From Bacilli bacterium (lineage in GTDB: Bacteria; Bacillota_I; Bacilli_A; RF39; UBA660): DNA of 40,982 nt. Shown here in pieces: positions 29,904 through 37,452 of the stretch. The translations under genes were made by a program, and so were the position numbers. Position 1 is the first letter of the stretch. Each line of letters begins with the position of its first letter. Where the stretch lies: NCBI GenBank assembly GCA_017460745.1, contig JAFUAL010000016.1, positions 1 to 40,982 of the forward strand, in the 5' to 3' direction. The notes beneath the pieces were generated by a model, which saw nothing but the letters and a program-made list of their open reading frames with translations, was not told the DNA's origin and made no database searches.

Positions 29904-30245
29904 TTATACCGTTTTCTCATCAATTGATTCTCTATAATTTTTTTTATAACCAAACGGATCGCCACTACTACCATGAGAACCAGGTGCAAATGTATAAAAT
30001 ACAAACCCTGCCTCTCCTGCATCTTCATATTTATTATGAATAATAGTAACATCAGGAATATAATTATCTTTATTGTATATACCATTTCCTGTTATTTTTT
30101 TACCATTTACATTTAACCATCTAATGTCACTTAATGAGTCATGTTCTGTAACATCATTTAGTAATACACGATTTCCATTTAGTACTTCAGTAATAATTGC
30201 AATACCCTTATCAGCATCCATATCACCATTCATTACTACTATCAT
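29904..30245 (-). CDS. Orphan C-terminal effector cassette (partial duplicate)
   Basis: Up to 113 aa. From about residue 9 it aligns with the last 100 residues of the neighbouring 417-aa effector: DKGIAI(I/V)TEVLNGN, EHD, VT(I/V)IHNKYE, GDPFGYK and a similar charged tail. It lacks the whole helical N-terminal domain and the EQGS half of the C-terminal domain, so it cannot be a functional effector alone. No good RBS is seen at the ATGs at 30245 or 30233, and it starts just after the terminator of the full gene. Best read as a tandem-duplication remnant or a silent recombination cassette of the kind known in polymorphic toxin loci. The reading frame is still intact. Confidence 0.6.
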   Translation of the reverse strand: MIVVMNGDMDADKGIAIITEVLNGNRVLLNDVTEHDSLSDIRWLNVNGKKITGNGIYNKDNYIPDVTIIHNKYEDAGEAGFVFYTFAPGSHGSSGDPFGYKKNYRESIDEKTV

Positions 30246-30250
30246 AAAAC

Positions 30251-30283
30251 CAAAAGAAAAAGTACTTTTTAAATACTTTTTTT
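30251..30283 (-). terminator. Terminator of the 417-aa effector gene
   Basis: Stem AAAAAGTA/TACTTTTT (30257-30264/30274-30281) with T-rich flank on the minus strand, 27 bp after the effector stop. Confidence 0.65.
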
Positions 30284-30302
30284 ATTGTTTACAAAATAGG
30301 AC
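30261..30302. repeat. Direct repeat copy 2 (effector 3' flank)
   Basis: Partner of the repeat at 29822-29862, spaced about 439 bp, which equals the length of the orphan cassette plus its flank. This marks the unit of tandem duplication. Confidence 0.7.
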
Positions 30303-30309
30303 ATTTTAA

Positions 30310-31563
30310 TTAACTTTTTTTATTATCTAACTCTTCTTTATAACTGTTTTTATAGCCAAAAGGATCACCACTATCGCTGTATGGAAAAGCATAAAATATA
30401 AAACCTGGTTCCCCTTTTGACTCATATTTATTATGAATAACGGTAACATCTTGAATATAATCACTTCTATTTCCTTTTTTACCGGGTGTAATTTTTGTTA
30501 TATCATCAAAATCATCATGTTCAGTAATATAATCAGGTAATACATGATTTCCATTTAATACCTCAGTAACAATTGCAATACCCTTATCAACCTCCATGTC
30601 ATCTAAATCATAATAATCCAATGAATATTTTTTAGTTGTAGCACCACCATACCAGCCATACCAACTTAATTTCCCATTTCTACAAGAATTTGGTTTATTT
30701 ACAGGTGTACTCATAAATGTTGCTAATTCACTTATCGTAAGAGGTTCTTCTCCTGTTTGATACTTAAAGCGATTTATTACTTGTGAGGCTTGAAATGCAA
30801 TTCCTTTTTCTGAGCCTTGCTCTTGATAGCACATATTAATAAATTTCATCAAAGCAATTTCATCGTCAATTTCAACTTTTTGACCTGGGAATATTTCCAT
30901 ACCAAGAGCCGGAATAAGAACTGCCTTATTGGCAAGAGCAAGTATATTTTTATTACTTTCTTCTATTGAATTTATGTTTGCTTTAACTGAAATACTTTCT
31001 CCATTTATTGCCTCTAATTGAGTTAAATTGTTTGTAATTATTTCTTGATTTGTTTTCAAACCATTAACATAAGGATCACAACTTTGTTCCCACTCTTTGA
31101 CTTTGCTTTCATATTTCGAACGATTAAATTTTTTTTCATATGTTTTAGTTTCCGGGTTATAATGACTATCATAAAATTCAGATGAATTTTTGTTTGGATA
31201 AGCATTAATTTTACCTTCTAAATAATTTGTTTGATTTTTTATAAAATTTAAAGTTTCATTATTACTTTCATATAATTTTTCGGCATTAGTCCAAGATGTT
31301 TCAATACTTGATGATATAGTCGCTAAAATATCAACGCAACTTGCAATTCCATTTCCAAAACTGCTCCCAGCTGAATCATGCCATTCACTTATTTTTGATT
31401 TTAAACTTTCAATATTACTTTTTAAATCATCAACACTTTCTTTAACTTTACTACAACGATTCGCAACACAGCATTTATAGGCTTTTGTTATTAATTCATT
31501 TTTATCTTCATAAAATTCTTTTGCAGTATTACATGCTTGTTTTACTTGTTCTAAATTTGCCAT
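30310..31563 (-). CDS. Type VIIb effector-like protein B, helical N-terminus plus EQG...GDPFGY domain
   Basis: 417 aa, no signal peptide. Residues 1-230 are predicted helical, with a WXG-like turn near 60 (SEWHDSAGSSFG) and long coiled segments, as in LXG-type type VIIb substrates, though no classical LXG signature is seen. The C-terminal domain (about 235-417) starts MCYQEQGSEKGIAFQASQVINRF. It continues through ISELATFM, WYGWYGG, TEVLNGNHVLP, TEHD and VTVIHNKYE to SGDPFGYK. It is homologous to the domain in the 366-aa protein at 32853-33953 and the orphan cassette. The E-x-G...N pattern recalls SleB-type wall hydrolases, but this is only by eye. Last gene of the second module; no immunity gene follows. 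Confidence 0.75.
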   Translation of the reverse strand: MANLEQVKQACNTAKEFYEDKNELITKAYKCCVANRCSKVKESVDDLKSNIESLKSKISEWHDSAGSSFGNGIASCVDILATISSSIETSWTNAEKLYESNNETLNFIKNQTNYLEGKINAYPNKNSSEFYDSHYNPETKTYEKKFNRSKYESKVKEWEQSCDPYVNGLKTNQEIITNNLTQLEAINGESISVKANINSIEESNKNILALANKAVLIPALGMEIFPGQKVEIDDEIALMKFINMCYQEQGSEKGIAFQASQVINRFKYQTGEEPLTISELATFMSTPVNKPNSCRNGKLSWYGWYGGATTKKYSLDYYDLDDMEVDKGIAIVTEVLNGNHVLPDYITEHDDFDDITKITPGKKGNRSDYIQDVTVIHNKYESKGEPGFIFYAFPYSDSGDPFGYKNSYKEELDNKKS

Positions 31564-31586
31564 ATCATTACCTATTCATTCCCTCT

Positions 31587-31883
31587 CTAAAAATTTTTAA
31601 CATTATTTTTTAAATTTGAATCAGTTTTTTCATACGAAATCAAGGCTAATTTTAAAGTATCTGTACAATTATTCAAATATAAAAGTAAATTTTCATCTAA
31701 ATTATTCATCATTGGTGTTAACATTGTATCTAATTTTATTTTTTCACTTGAATACCATTTTTCTTCTTTTAAACTTTTAAATGAAAGATGCATATCTTTT
31801 ACAAGATTATAAATATTTAAATTATCATTTTCTAATTTTTTTATAAGATTTTCTAAATTACCATGTTCTATTTCTATATTCAT
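31587..31883 (-). CDS. WXG100-like small helical protein (module 2, W-motif)
   Basis: 98 aa, all-helical two-arm pattern with a central EKWYSSEKIKLD turn at about 41-52, in the position of the WXG turn but with W-Y-S. Similar in place and size to the 94-aa protein at 33963-34247 (FWNTKEYETY). Probably forms a helical hairpin that pairs with a partner or with the effector N-terminus for delivery to EssC. It follows the 122-aa gene by 9 bp and precedes the effector by 23 bp. Confidence 0.65.
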   Translation of the reverse strand: MNIEIEHGNLENLIKKLENDNLNIYNLVKDMHLSFKSLKEEKWYSSEKIKLDTMLTPMMNNLDENLLLYLNNCTDTLKLALISYEKTDSNLKNNVKNF

Positions 31884-31892
31884 ATTTTCTCC

Positions 31893-32261
31893 CTATAAAT
31901 CAATTGTTAAAGTTGTATTTTCTATATTACTGACATTATTATCAATGTTATCACTTATAATAAAATTGCTATTTATATTATCCATCGAAGTCTTGGCTTT
32001 TTTCAAACAATTTGAATATGCAGCCGAAATACTTGAAAAATATTCTTTTAAATTACTATAATTATTAATTATTACATCTATTACTTTTAACCTATCTAAG
32101 TATTTATCAATTATTAATTCAGCATCGGCTCCTTTATAGAATTTTCTAATATTGTTAATATCATCTCTTAAAATATTTTTAGCATTTTCTAATTCATCTA
32201 ATTTATTTTTAGTATAAGTTGCTACATCTTTAATAGCAACTGGGTCAACGATTTTTTTCAC
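31893..32261 (-). CDS. WXG100-like small helical protein (module 2, YxG variant)
   Basis: 122 aa. Two long helices separated by RKFYKGADAELIIDKY (about 39-54): the WXG Trp is replaced by Tyr (Y-K-G). The match in module 1 is IKEYYQGKEVDKVV of the 107-aa protein at 34250-34573. The polar tail after residue 95 is extended. Likely a cosecreted partner or chaperone of the downstream effector. No signal peptide, no membrane segment. RBS AAAGGAG precedes it. Confidence 0.65.
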   Translation of the reverse strand: MKKIVDPVAIKDVATYTKNKLDELENAKNILRDDINNIRKFYKGADAELIIDKYLDRLKVIDVIINNYSNLKEYFSSISAAYSNCLKKAKTSMDNINSNFIISDNIDNNVSNIENTTLTIDL

Positions 32262-32291
32262 AAGTTATCACTCCTTTAACCTTATTAACTT

Positions 32292-32828
32292 TTAATTATA
32301 TTTTAAATTTTCAGTTTTTACAAAACCTTTCTCTCCACTATAAGAAATTTTAATCCATTCATTTCCTTGTTCATCCGTTCCTTTCTCATCTAATACTTCA
32401 ACGGTTGCATTATTAGGAACACTTCCAATTGGGTCTTTTTTGGTACCTATTTCTGGTCGTATATTTAATGTGTTATATCCATCCAAAGTCACTGTTGCAT
32501 TCTTTGTTTTTCTACCATTATTTGGTAACAGATCTACTGAAAAGTTTATTTCTTGAAGGTCAGGAAGTGGCATATTTTCAATTTCTTTATTTTCTTCAAA
32601 ATAAGAAGTAGCACTTTGAACTAGGGAATTAAATCCTTCTAATGCTGATTTAATCGAAGTAAAGATATTTGCAATATAGGGTGATATAATTTCTGTTTCA
32701 TCGGAATATGTTCCCTGATTTAATTCAAAACTAACGTTACCATTAAAACTTATACTCGTGTTATATTCTAAACGTTCATCCATTGCAACAGGCATATTTG
32801 GAATGCCATTTGATTCATTTTTACTCAT
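32292..32828 (-). CDS. Helical plus bacterial SH3 domain protein (module 2)
   Basis: 178 aa. The N-terminal part (about 25-95) is helical (ISPYIANIFTSIKSALEGF...SATSYFEENKEIENMPLP). The C-terminal part (about 108-178) is a bacterial SH3b domain: ATVTLDGYNTLNIRPEIG, GSVPNNATVEVLDEK, WIKISYSGEKGFVKTENLKY. SH3b domains usually bind peptidoglycan or wall peptides. No Sec signal peptide, so if it acts on the wall it would have to leave by the type VII route. Paralogue of the 156-aa protein at 34583-35053, with the same Pro-Leu-Pro linker. First gene of module 2, starting 24 bp after the first effector. Confidence 0.75.
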   Translation of the reverse strand: MSKNESNGIPNMPVAMDERLEYNTSISFNGNVSFELNQGTYSDETEIISPYIANIFTSIKSALEGFNSLVQSATSYFEENKEIENMPLPDLQEINFSVDLLPNNGRKTKNATVTLDGYNTLNIRPEIGTKKDPIGSVPNNATVEVLDEKGTDEQGNEWIKISYSGEKGFVKTENLKYN

Positions 32829-32852
32829 AAAATTCTCCCTTCATTTTAATAC

Positions 32853-33953
32853 TTAAAAATAGCCGAATGGGTCTCCGCCATTAGGTGCAAATTCATAGAA
32901 AGTATAAACTGAACCCATTTTATTATAAATAACTGTATTGTCACGAATATAATTTGCATGATTAGAAATGGAAGAATAATCGGTAAGAGTCTGTCCATTT
33001 ACAACAATTTTAGCAATATCACTAAAACAATCATGTTCTACAACATTACTTGGTAGTACTCTATTACCACTTAAGACATCAGTTATAGCATTAATATATG
33101 ATGAATCTGCTGTTGTAAGACTTGCCATATTTCTAGTTCTTGCTGCATACCAATGTCCTCCACCATATCCAAAATTTTGCATAAATTCAGATAATTCTGT
33201 TGCACTCGTAGGTTCTCTTCCATGTACACTTTTAAACTGATTAATGAGTAATGATAATTCAAACTTAGCTCCTTCTGGACTTCCTTGTTCTGCCATACAC
33301 ATATTAGCAAGTTGTACAACTGACTGATCACTATCAAGCACAATTTGACTTCCATTAATAGTATTATTACTATTTGACTCTGTATTTGTTTCTACACTTG
33401 GTGTTTCATTTGCAACTGTCGCTTGAACTTCAATATTCTCTTCAACACTTTGTTCTTCTTTTGTAATTACTCCATCATTAATTGCTAATAATTCCTTTTT
33501 AATATTTTCAATATCATTGACTAAAGATTTAGCTCTCTCCTCTAAAACATTTATATTTTCAAGTTCAGCTCTAACTTCTTCTCTACTTTTCATGTTAGTT
33601 TCTACACTCACGAATGCTGTTGCACTTTTATAAGCTTCTCTATAATCATTATTGGCTTTTTCTAATTCTTCTAACTTTGCTTTTAAATTTTTATAAAGTT
33701 CATCTGATTTAATAAAGTTATTTTCTATACTATTAATAACACTATTTAAACTACTAGAGCATTTCTTTACTATCTCTTTAAAAACATCTCCTACTTTATC
33801 ACTCCATACTTCATCAACTACTAAGTTATTAAAATTTTCCTTTAATTCATTTACTTCATCTTTTAATTTTGTACTACTATTACTATTAATAGTTAAGCAA
33901 GCATCATCTACTTCACTTTTTAAACTTCTATAATTTTCAAAATAATCATTCAT
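32853..33953 (-). CDS. Type VIIb effector-like protein A, helical N-terminus plus EQG...GDPFGY domain
   Basis: 366 aa, no signal peptide. Helical N-terminal domain (about 1-165, with DEVWSDKVGDVF near 47 resembling a WXG turn), then an acidic low-complexity linker (about 165-205, EEQSVEENIEV...NTESNSNN). The C-terminal domain is about 210-366, with MCMAEQGSPEGAKFELSLLINQF, TSATELSEFMQNFGYGGGHWYAARTRNM, TDVLSGNRVLPSNVVEHD, YIRDNTVIYNKMGSVYTFYEFAP and terminal GGDPFGYF. Homologous to effector B and the orphan cassette. A hydrolase of the SleB type is a hypothesis. Last gene of module 1; the next module follows directly without an immunity-like gene. Confidence 0.75.
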   Translation of the reverse strand: MNDYFENYRSLKSEVDDACLTINSNSSTKLKDEVNELKENFNNLVVDEVWSDKVGDVFKEIVKKCSSSLNSVINSIENNFIKSDELYKNLKAKLEELEKANNDYREAYKSATAFVSVETNMKSREEVRAELENINVLEERAKSLVNDIENIKKELLAINDGVITKEEQSVEENIEVQATVANETPSVETNTESNSNNTINGSQIVLDSDQSVVQLANMCMAEQGSPEGAKFELSLLINQFKSVHGREPTSATELSEFMQNFGYGGGHWYAARTRNMASLTTADSSYINAITDVLSGNRVLPSNVVEHDCFSDIAKIVVNGQTLTDYSSISNHANYIRDNTVIYNKMGSVYTFYEFAPNGGDPFGYF

Positions 33954-33962
33954 TATATCACC

Positions 33963-34247
33963 TTATGATTCTTTCTTGTTTGATAAATCTAGATATTGAT
34001 ATTTATCTATTGCACTTTTCATAAATTCTAAATAATTTCTTAAATAAAGAGGATACGTACTACAAGATTTTTTTAAATAAGTTAAATATTCTGTATTATA
34101 TGTTTCATATTCTTTTGTATTCCAAAAGCTTTCATCTATAATACTTGCGTCATATAATTTTTGTAAATTACTTTCAATTTCATTTATAACATTTTCTATT
34201 TCATTAAATGTTTCATCTATATTAAAATCTATTTTTAAATCATTCAT
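33963..34247 (-). CDS. WXG100-like small helical protein (module 1, W-motif)
   Basis: 94 aa, helical hairpin pattern with ESFWNTKEYETYNTEYL at the turn (about 39-55), a W-N-T in the WXG position. Counterpart of the 98-aa protein at 31587-31883. It ends 9 bp before effector A and starts 2 bp after the stop of the 107-aa gene, so the genes are tightly linked. Function inferred from size, fold pattern and locus. Confidence 0.65.
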   Translation of the reverse strand: MNDLKIDFNIDETFNEIENVINEIESNLQKLYDASIIDESFWNTKEYETYNTEYLTYLKKSCSTYPLYLRNYLEFMKSAIDKYQYLDLSNKKES

Positions 34248-34249
34248 TC

Positions 34250-34573
34250 TTATTCACCACCAATACCTTTTATTTCATCATTATTGATATTAGATAGTCT
34301 CTTATAATAAATACCTAAATTATATTTATCTCCACCTGTAATTTTTTCTAAATAATCACCATAGTAATTTATATCTTCTGAAATATTATCAAGCTTTCGA
34401 ACAGCGTCTTCCATTCTTGTAACCACCTTATCTACTTCTTTTCCTTGATAATATTCTTTAATTTTCAATACTTTATTCATTAGATCTATTTCATTATTTT
34501 TTAACTCTGTACTCATCTGTTTTGCATATAATGAAACACTATTTATCTTATCTATATTTCTCGTTTTTAACAT
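34250..34573 (-). CDS. WXG100-like small helical protein (module 1, YxG variant)
   Basis: 107 aa. Helix-turn-helix with IKEYYQGKEVDKVVTRMEDAV at about 38-58 and Tyr in place of the WXG Trp. Counterpart of the 122-aa protein at 31893-32261. The C-terminal 25 residues are a short tail (KYNLGIYYKRLSNI). It lies 9 bp after the SH3b gene in the module 1 operon. Confidence 0.65.
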   Translation of the reverse strand: MLKTRNIDKINSVSLYAKQMSTELKNNEIDLMNKVLKIKEYYQGKEVDKVVTRMEDAVRKLDNISEDINYYGDYLEKITGGDKYNLGIYYKRLSNINNDEIKGIGGE

Positions 34574-34582
34574 AATTCTCCT

Positions 34583-35053
34583 TTATACTAACGATATACT
34601 ATTCTTATCTATATAAGCAATATTACCATTTTTAAGTTTTACTTTGGCATACTGATTATCATTATGATACTCAAGTACATTTAAACTTTCTCCATTTTTT
34701 AATGTTGAGACTACTTTGCCAGTATTTTCATTTTCATATAACTTTACAGTATCATTTGTACTAACAATACACTTAATAGAACTAATATTATCTAAACTAG
34801 TTAAAGTAGTTTTTGGAAGTGGAACATTTATAAAGTTTTCAATATATTCTTGAGCTTCCTTCTTAGCACGATTCCAATATTCTTCAATATTATCCAAAGT
34901 ATTAAATAAATTATTTATATAATTACTAATAAGTGTTTCTTTTACGTAAGTTTCTTTACTTGTACTAAATTCAAATTTTATCTTTTTTAGTAAAAGTAAC
35001 ATTTCTTCATCATCTACTTTTATATATTCATCTTTTGTATTTCCAGTATCCAT
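34583..35053 (-). CDS. Helical plus bacterial SH3 domain protein (module 1)
   Basis: 156 aa. Helical N-terminal part (about 20-88, YINNLFNTLDNIEEYWNRAKKEAQEYIENFINVPLP), then an SH3b-like C-terminal domain (about 95-156, TNDTVKLYENENTGKVVSTLKNGESLNVLEY, YAKVKLKNGNIAYIDKNSISLV). Paralogue of the 178-aa protein at 32292-32828; both have P-L-P between the domains. No signal peptide. First gene of the duplicated-module operon, with a strong RBS (GGAAAGGAT) and a promoter at 35089-35117. Confidence 0.75.
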   Translation of the reverse strand: MDTGNTKDEYIKVDDEEMLLLLKKIKFEFSTSKETYVKETLISNYINNLFNTLDNIEEYWNRAKKEAQEYIENFINVPLPKTTLTSLDNISSIKCIVSTNDTVKLYENENTGKVVSTLKNGESLNVLEYHNDNQYAKVKLKNGNIAYIDKNSISLV

Positions 35054-35088
35054 TTTTTATAATCCTTTCCTATTCTATAACTATCTTA

Positions 35089-35117
35089 AGTATATTATTT
35101 ATATAAAATATTGTCAA
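35089..35117 (-). promoter_or_regulatory. Promoter of the effector-module operon
   Basis: Minus strand: -35 TTGACA (35112-35117), 17-bp spacer, -10 TATACT (35089-35094). It lies in the 80-bp gap after xfp, which has no clear terminator, so some read-through from xfp is also possible. Confidence 0.8.
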
Positions 35118-35133
35118 ACGCTTAGTCATTTTT

Positions 35134-37383
35134 TTACATATTTATATTATCCATATCTTTGCCATATTTTTTAATATATGCTTTATGTTTTTTCAACATC
35201 ATTTTACAATAATTCTCAAGTTTAGTAGTATCTTTATCTATCATACGAGATGCTGTAAGACAAATATTATATCTATCTATTTTATTTTTTACTCTCATAT
35301 CAAATGGTGTCGTGATACTTCCCATTTCATTGTAACCTAATACTTTCATATTATCAGTTTTTCCGTATATCATTTCTAATATTAAATTGGGATATCCGTG
35401 AAAAACAAATAATTTTGGTTTTCTAGTAAATATATGATTAAATTCATTACTTTTTAATAAACTAAACTTTACTAAATCTATAACTGCAACCACTCTTATT
35501 TTAATATCTAAATATTTTTTTAGTATCCGAGCACTTTCTATAACTTCCATAGTTGGAGTATCACTGCTTGCAATAAGTACAATATCAGGATTATCGTCAC
35601 TATAGTCATTTAAAATTCCATATCCTGTATTAACTATTGTCCTTGCATCATTCATATTTAAAATTATTGGTCTTATATGTTTACTTGCAACAATTAAATT
35701 TACTTTATTCTTATCTTGAAGTACTTTATTCATTGAACAAATTAAAGTATTAGCATCAATTGGTAAATAAACTCCTATTAAGTTCTTATCTTTAGTCATT
35801 ATGTGATTTATTATTCCAGGTTCTTGATGCGTAAAGCCATTATGATCTTGTTGCCATACATGACTTGAAATAATAATGTTTAAAGAAGAAATGTCACGTC
35901 TCCAGTTAACACTACTTGCTGATTTAATCCATTTTAAATGTTGACTAACCATTGAATCGATAATACGTGAGAATGCTTCATAAGTATGAAATATTCCATG
36001 TCGACCAGTTAATACGTATCCTTCAAGTAATCCTTCACAGACATTTTCAGATAAAAACGAATCTATTACTCTACCACTCTTATTTAGATATTCATCACTT
36101 GATTCTATATCCATATTCCAAGCGCGATTTGTAACTTCAAATACATGATTTAATCTATTTGACAATGCTTCATCCGGTCCAAATATTCTAAAATTATTAG
36201 GATTTAACTTTATAACATCACGTAAATATTTACCAAGTTCCATCATATCAGATGCATTTTCTTGAACATTATAATCATATATATTTGGTAGTTTTAAATC
36301 TTTTCGAAGTTTGCCACCATTAGTATGTAAATTTGTTCCCATTCGACTTTTAAATTCAGGTACAAACAATTTATATTTATCAAGTAATACTCCTTTTTTA
36401 TCAAATAATTCATTTGGTTTATAACTTGCAAGCCATGATTCAAGAATACTTAATTTTTCTTCATCTTCTATTAAAAATGGTACCTGATGACTTCTAAAAC
36501 TATTTTCAATTGGTAAATTATCTACTTCTTTTGGACCTGTCCATCCCTTAGGTGTTTTAAGTATTATAAGTGGTAATTTATAAGGAAGACTTTTATCACT
36601 TTTCATTTGTTTAATTTTTTCAATTGCATAATCCATTGTACTAGCCATTTTTTCATGCATTGCAAGTGGTTCGTTTCCTTCAACAATTAAGACTTCATAT
36701 CCCATACCTGTAAACATCATTTCAAGACTTGAATTTGTCATTCTACCAAGTATAGTTGGGTTGGCTATCTTATAACCATTTAAGTTAATAATTGGTAACA
36801 CTACTCCATCCATTTCACGATTTAAAAATTTATTTAAATGCCAACTTGTTGCAAGAGTTGCTGTTTCAGCCTCACCATCTCCAATACAACAAGCAACAAT
36901 TAAGTTTGGATTATCAAGAACACTTCCATAAGCATGAACTAAACTATATCCAAGTTCTCCACCTTCATGAATACTACCAGGAACACGTGGTTCTACATGA
37001 CTGGACATCCCATATGGATAACTAAATTCTTGACATAATTTTTTAAGTCCCGCTTTTTCTTCTTTAAAACTAGGATAAAATTTACTATACGTACCTTCAA
37101 GATAGTTACATGAAACCAACGCTTGACCAGCATGACCAGGTCCAGCTATATAAAACATATCTAAGTTATATTTACAAATTACTCTATTTAAATGAGTATA
37201 AATAAAATTTTGATTAGGTGCACTTCCAAAATGCCCTATGAGTCTTTCTTTAATATCAGTAAATTTAAGTTTTCTTTCAAGCAAAACATTATCTTTTAAA
37301 TAAATCATAGCAACTGACAGAAAATTTGCTGCTCTAAAAAATCCATCTAAACTTTCTAATTCTTCTTTTTTTAATATTGTCAT
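35134..37383 (-). CDS. xfp: Xylulose-5-phosphate/fructose-6-phosphate phosphoketolase
   Basis: 749 aa, slightly short of the usual 780-820 but with all family landmarks. These are GPGHAGQALVSCNYLEGTY, HEGGELGYSLVHAYGS, CCIGDGEAETATLATSWH (ThDP-binding GDG), IINLNGYKIANPT, SHQVPF, HTNGGKLRKDLKLP, and GRHGIFHTYEAF with the conserved Glu. ThDP-dependent enzyme that cleaves xylulose-5-P or fructose-6-P with phosphate to acetyl-phosphate, giving a fermentative ATP-yielding route. It interrupts a secretion locus but has its own RBS (AGAGGGAT) and promoter. A metabolic passenger rather than a secretion component. Confidence 0.95.
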   Translation of the reverse strand: MTILKKEELESLDGFFRAANFLSVAMIYLKDNVLLERKLKFTDIKERLIGHFGSAPNQNFIYTHLNRVICKYNLDMFYIAGPGHAGQALVSCNYLEGTYSKFYPSFKEEKAGLKKLCQEFSYPYGMSSHVEPRVPGSIHEGGELGYSLVHAYGSVLDNPNLIVACCIGDGEAETATLATSWHLNKFLNREMDGVVLPIINLNGYKIANPTILGRMTNSSLEMMFTGMGYEVLIVEGNEPLAMHEKMASTMDYAIEKIKQMKSDKSLPYKLPLIILKTPKGWTGPKEVDNLPIENSFRSHQVPFLIEDEEKLSILESWLASYKPNELFDKKGVLLDKYKLFVPEFKSRMGTNLHTNGGKLRKDLKLPNIYDYNVQENASDMMELGKYLRDVIKLNPNNFRIFGPDEALSNRLNHVFEVTNRAWNMDIESSDEYLNKSGRVIDSFLSENVCEGLLEGYVLTGRHGIFHTYEAFSRIIDSMVSQHLKWIKSASSVNWRRDISSLNIIISSHVWQQDHNGFTHQEPGIINHIMTKDKNLIGVYLPIDANTLICSMNKVLQDKNKVNLIVASKHIRPIILNMNDARTIVNTGYGILNDYSDDNPDIVLIASSDTPTMEVIESARILKKYLDIKIRVVAVIDLVKFSLLKSNEFNHIFTRKPKLFVFHGYPNLILEMIYGKTDNMKVLGYNEMGSITTPFDMRVKNKIDRYNICLTASRMIDKDTTKLENYCKMMLKKHKAYIKKYGKDMDNINM

Positions 37384-37405
37384 TTTATCCCTCTTATTCT
37401 AACTA

Positions 37406-37434
37406 ATTATATCAAACAAGAAAAAAACATTCAA
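37406..37434 (-). promoter_or_regulatory. Promoter of xfp, nested in a terminator arm
   Basis: Minus strand: -35 TTGAAT (37429-37434), 17-bp spacer, -10 TATAAT (37406-37411). The -35 coincides with one arm of the upstream operon's terminator hairpin. Confidence 0.65.
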
Positions 37435-37451
37435 TTGTTTTTGAATGTTTT
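37417..37451 (-). terminator. Terminator of the WXG100 operon
   Basis: 11-bp inverted repeat AAAACATTCAA/TTGAATGTTTT (37424-37434/37441-37451), 6-nt loop, followed on the minus strand by a run of T. It separates the 206-aa gene from xfp. Confidence 0.85.
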
Positions 37452-37452
37452 A

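Noticed and set aside
29867..30085. 72-codon frame overlapping the orphan effector cassette in another frame
   Set aside because: The overlapping frame shows direct homology to the neighbouring effector; this one has none.
30310..34573. One of the small module genes as an immunity protein
   Set aside because: They lie before, not after, their effectors and have WXG100-like helical hairpin patterns that occur in matching pairs in both modules.
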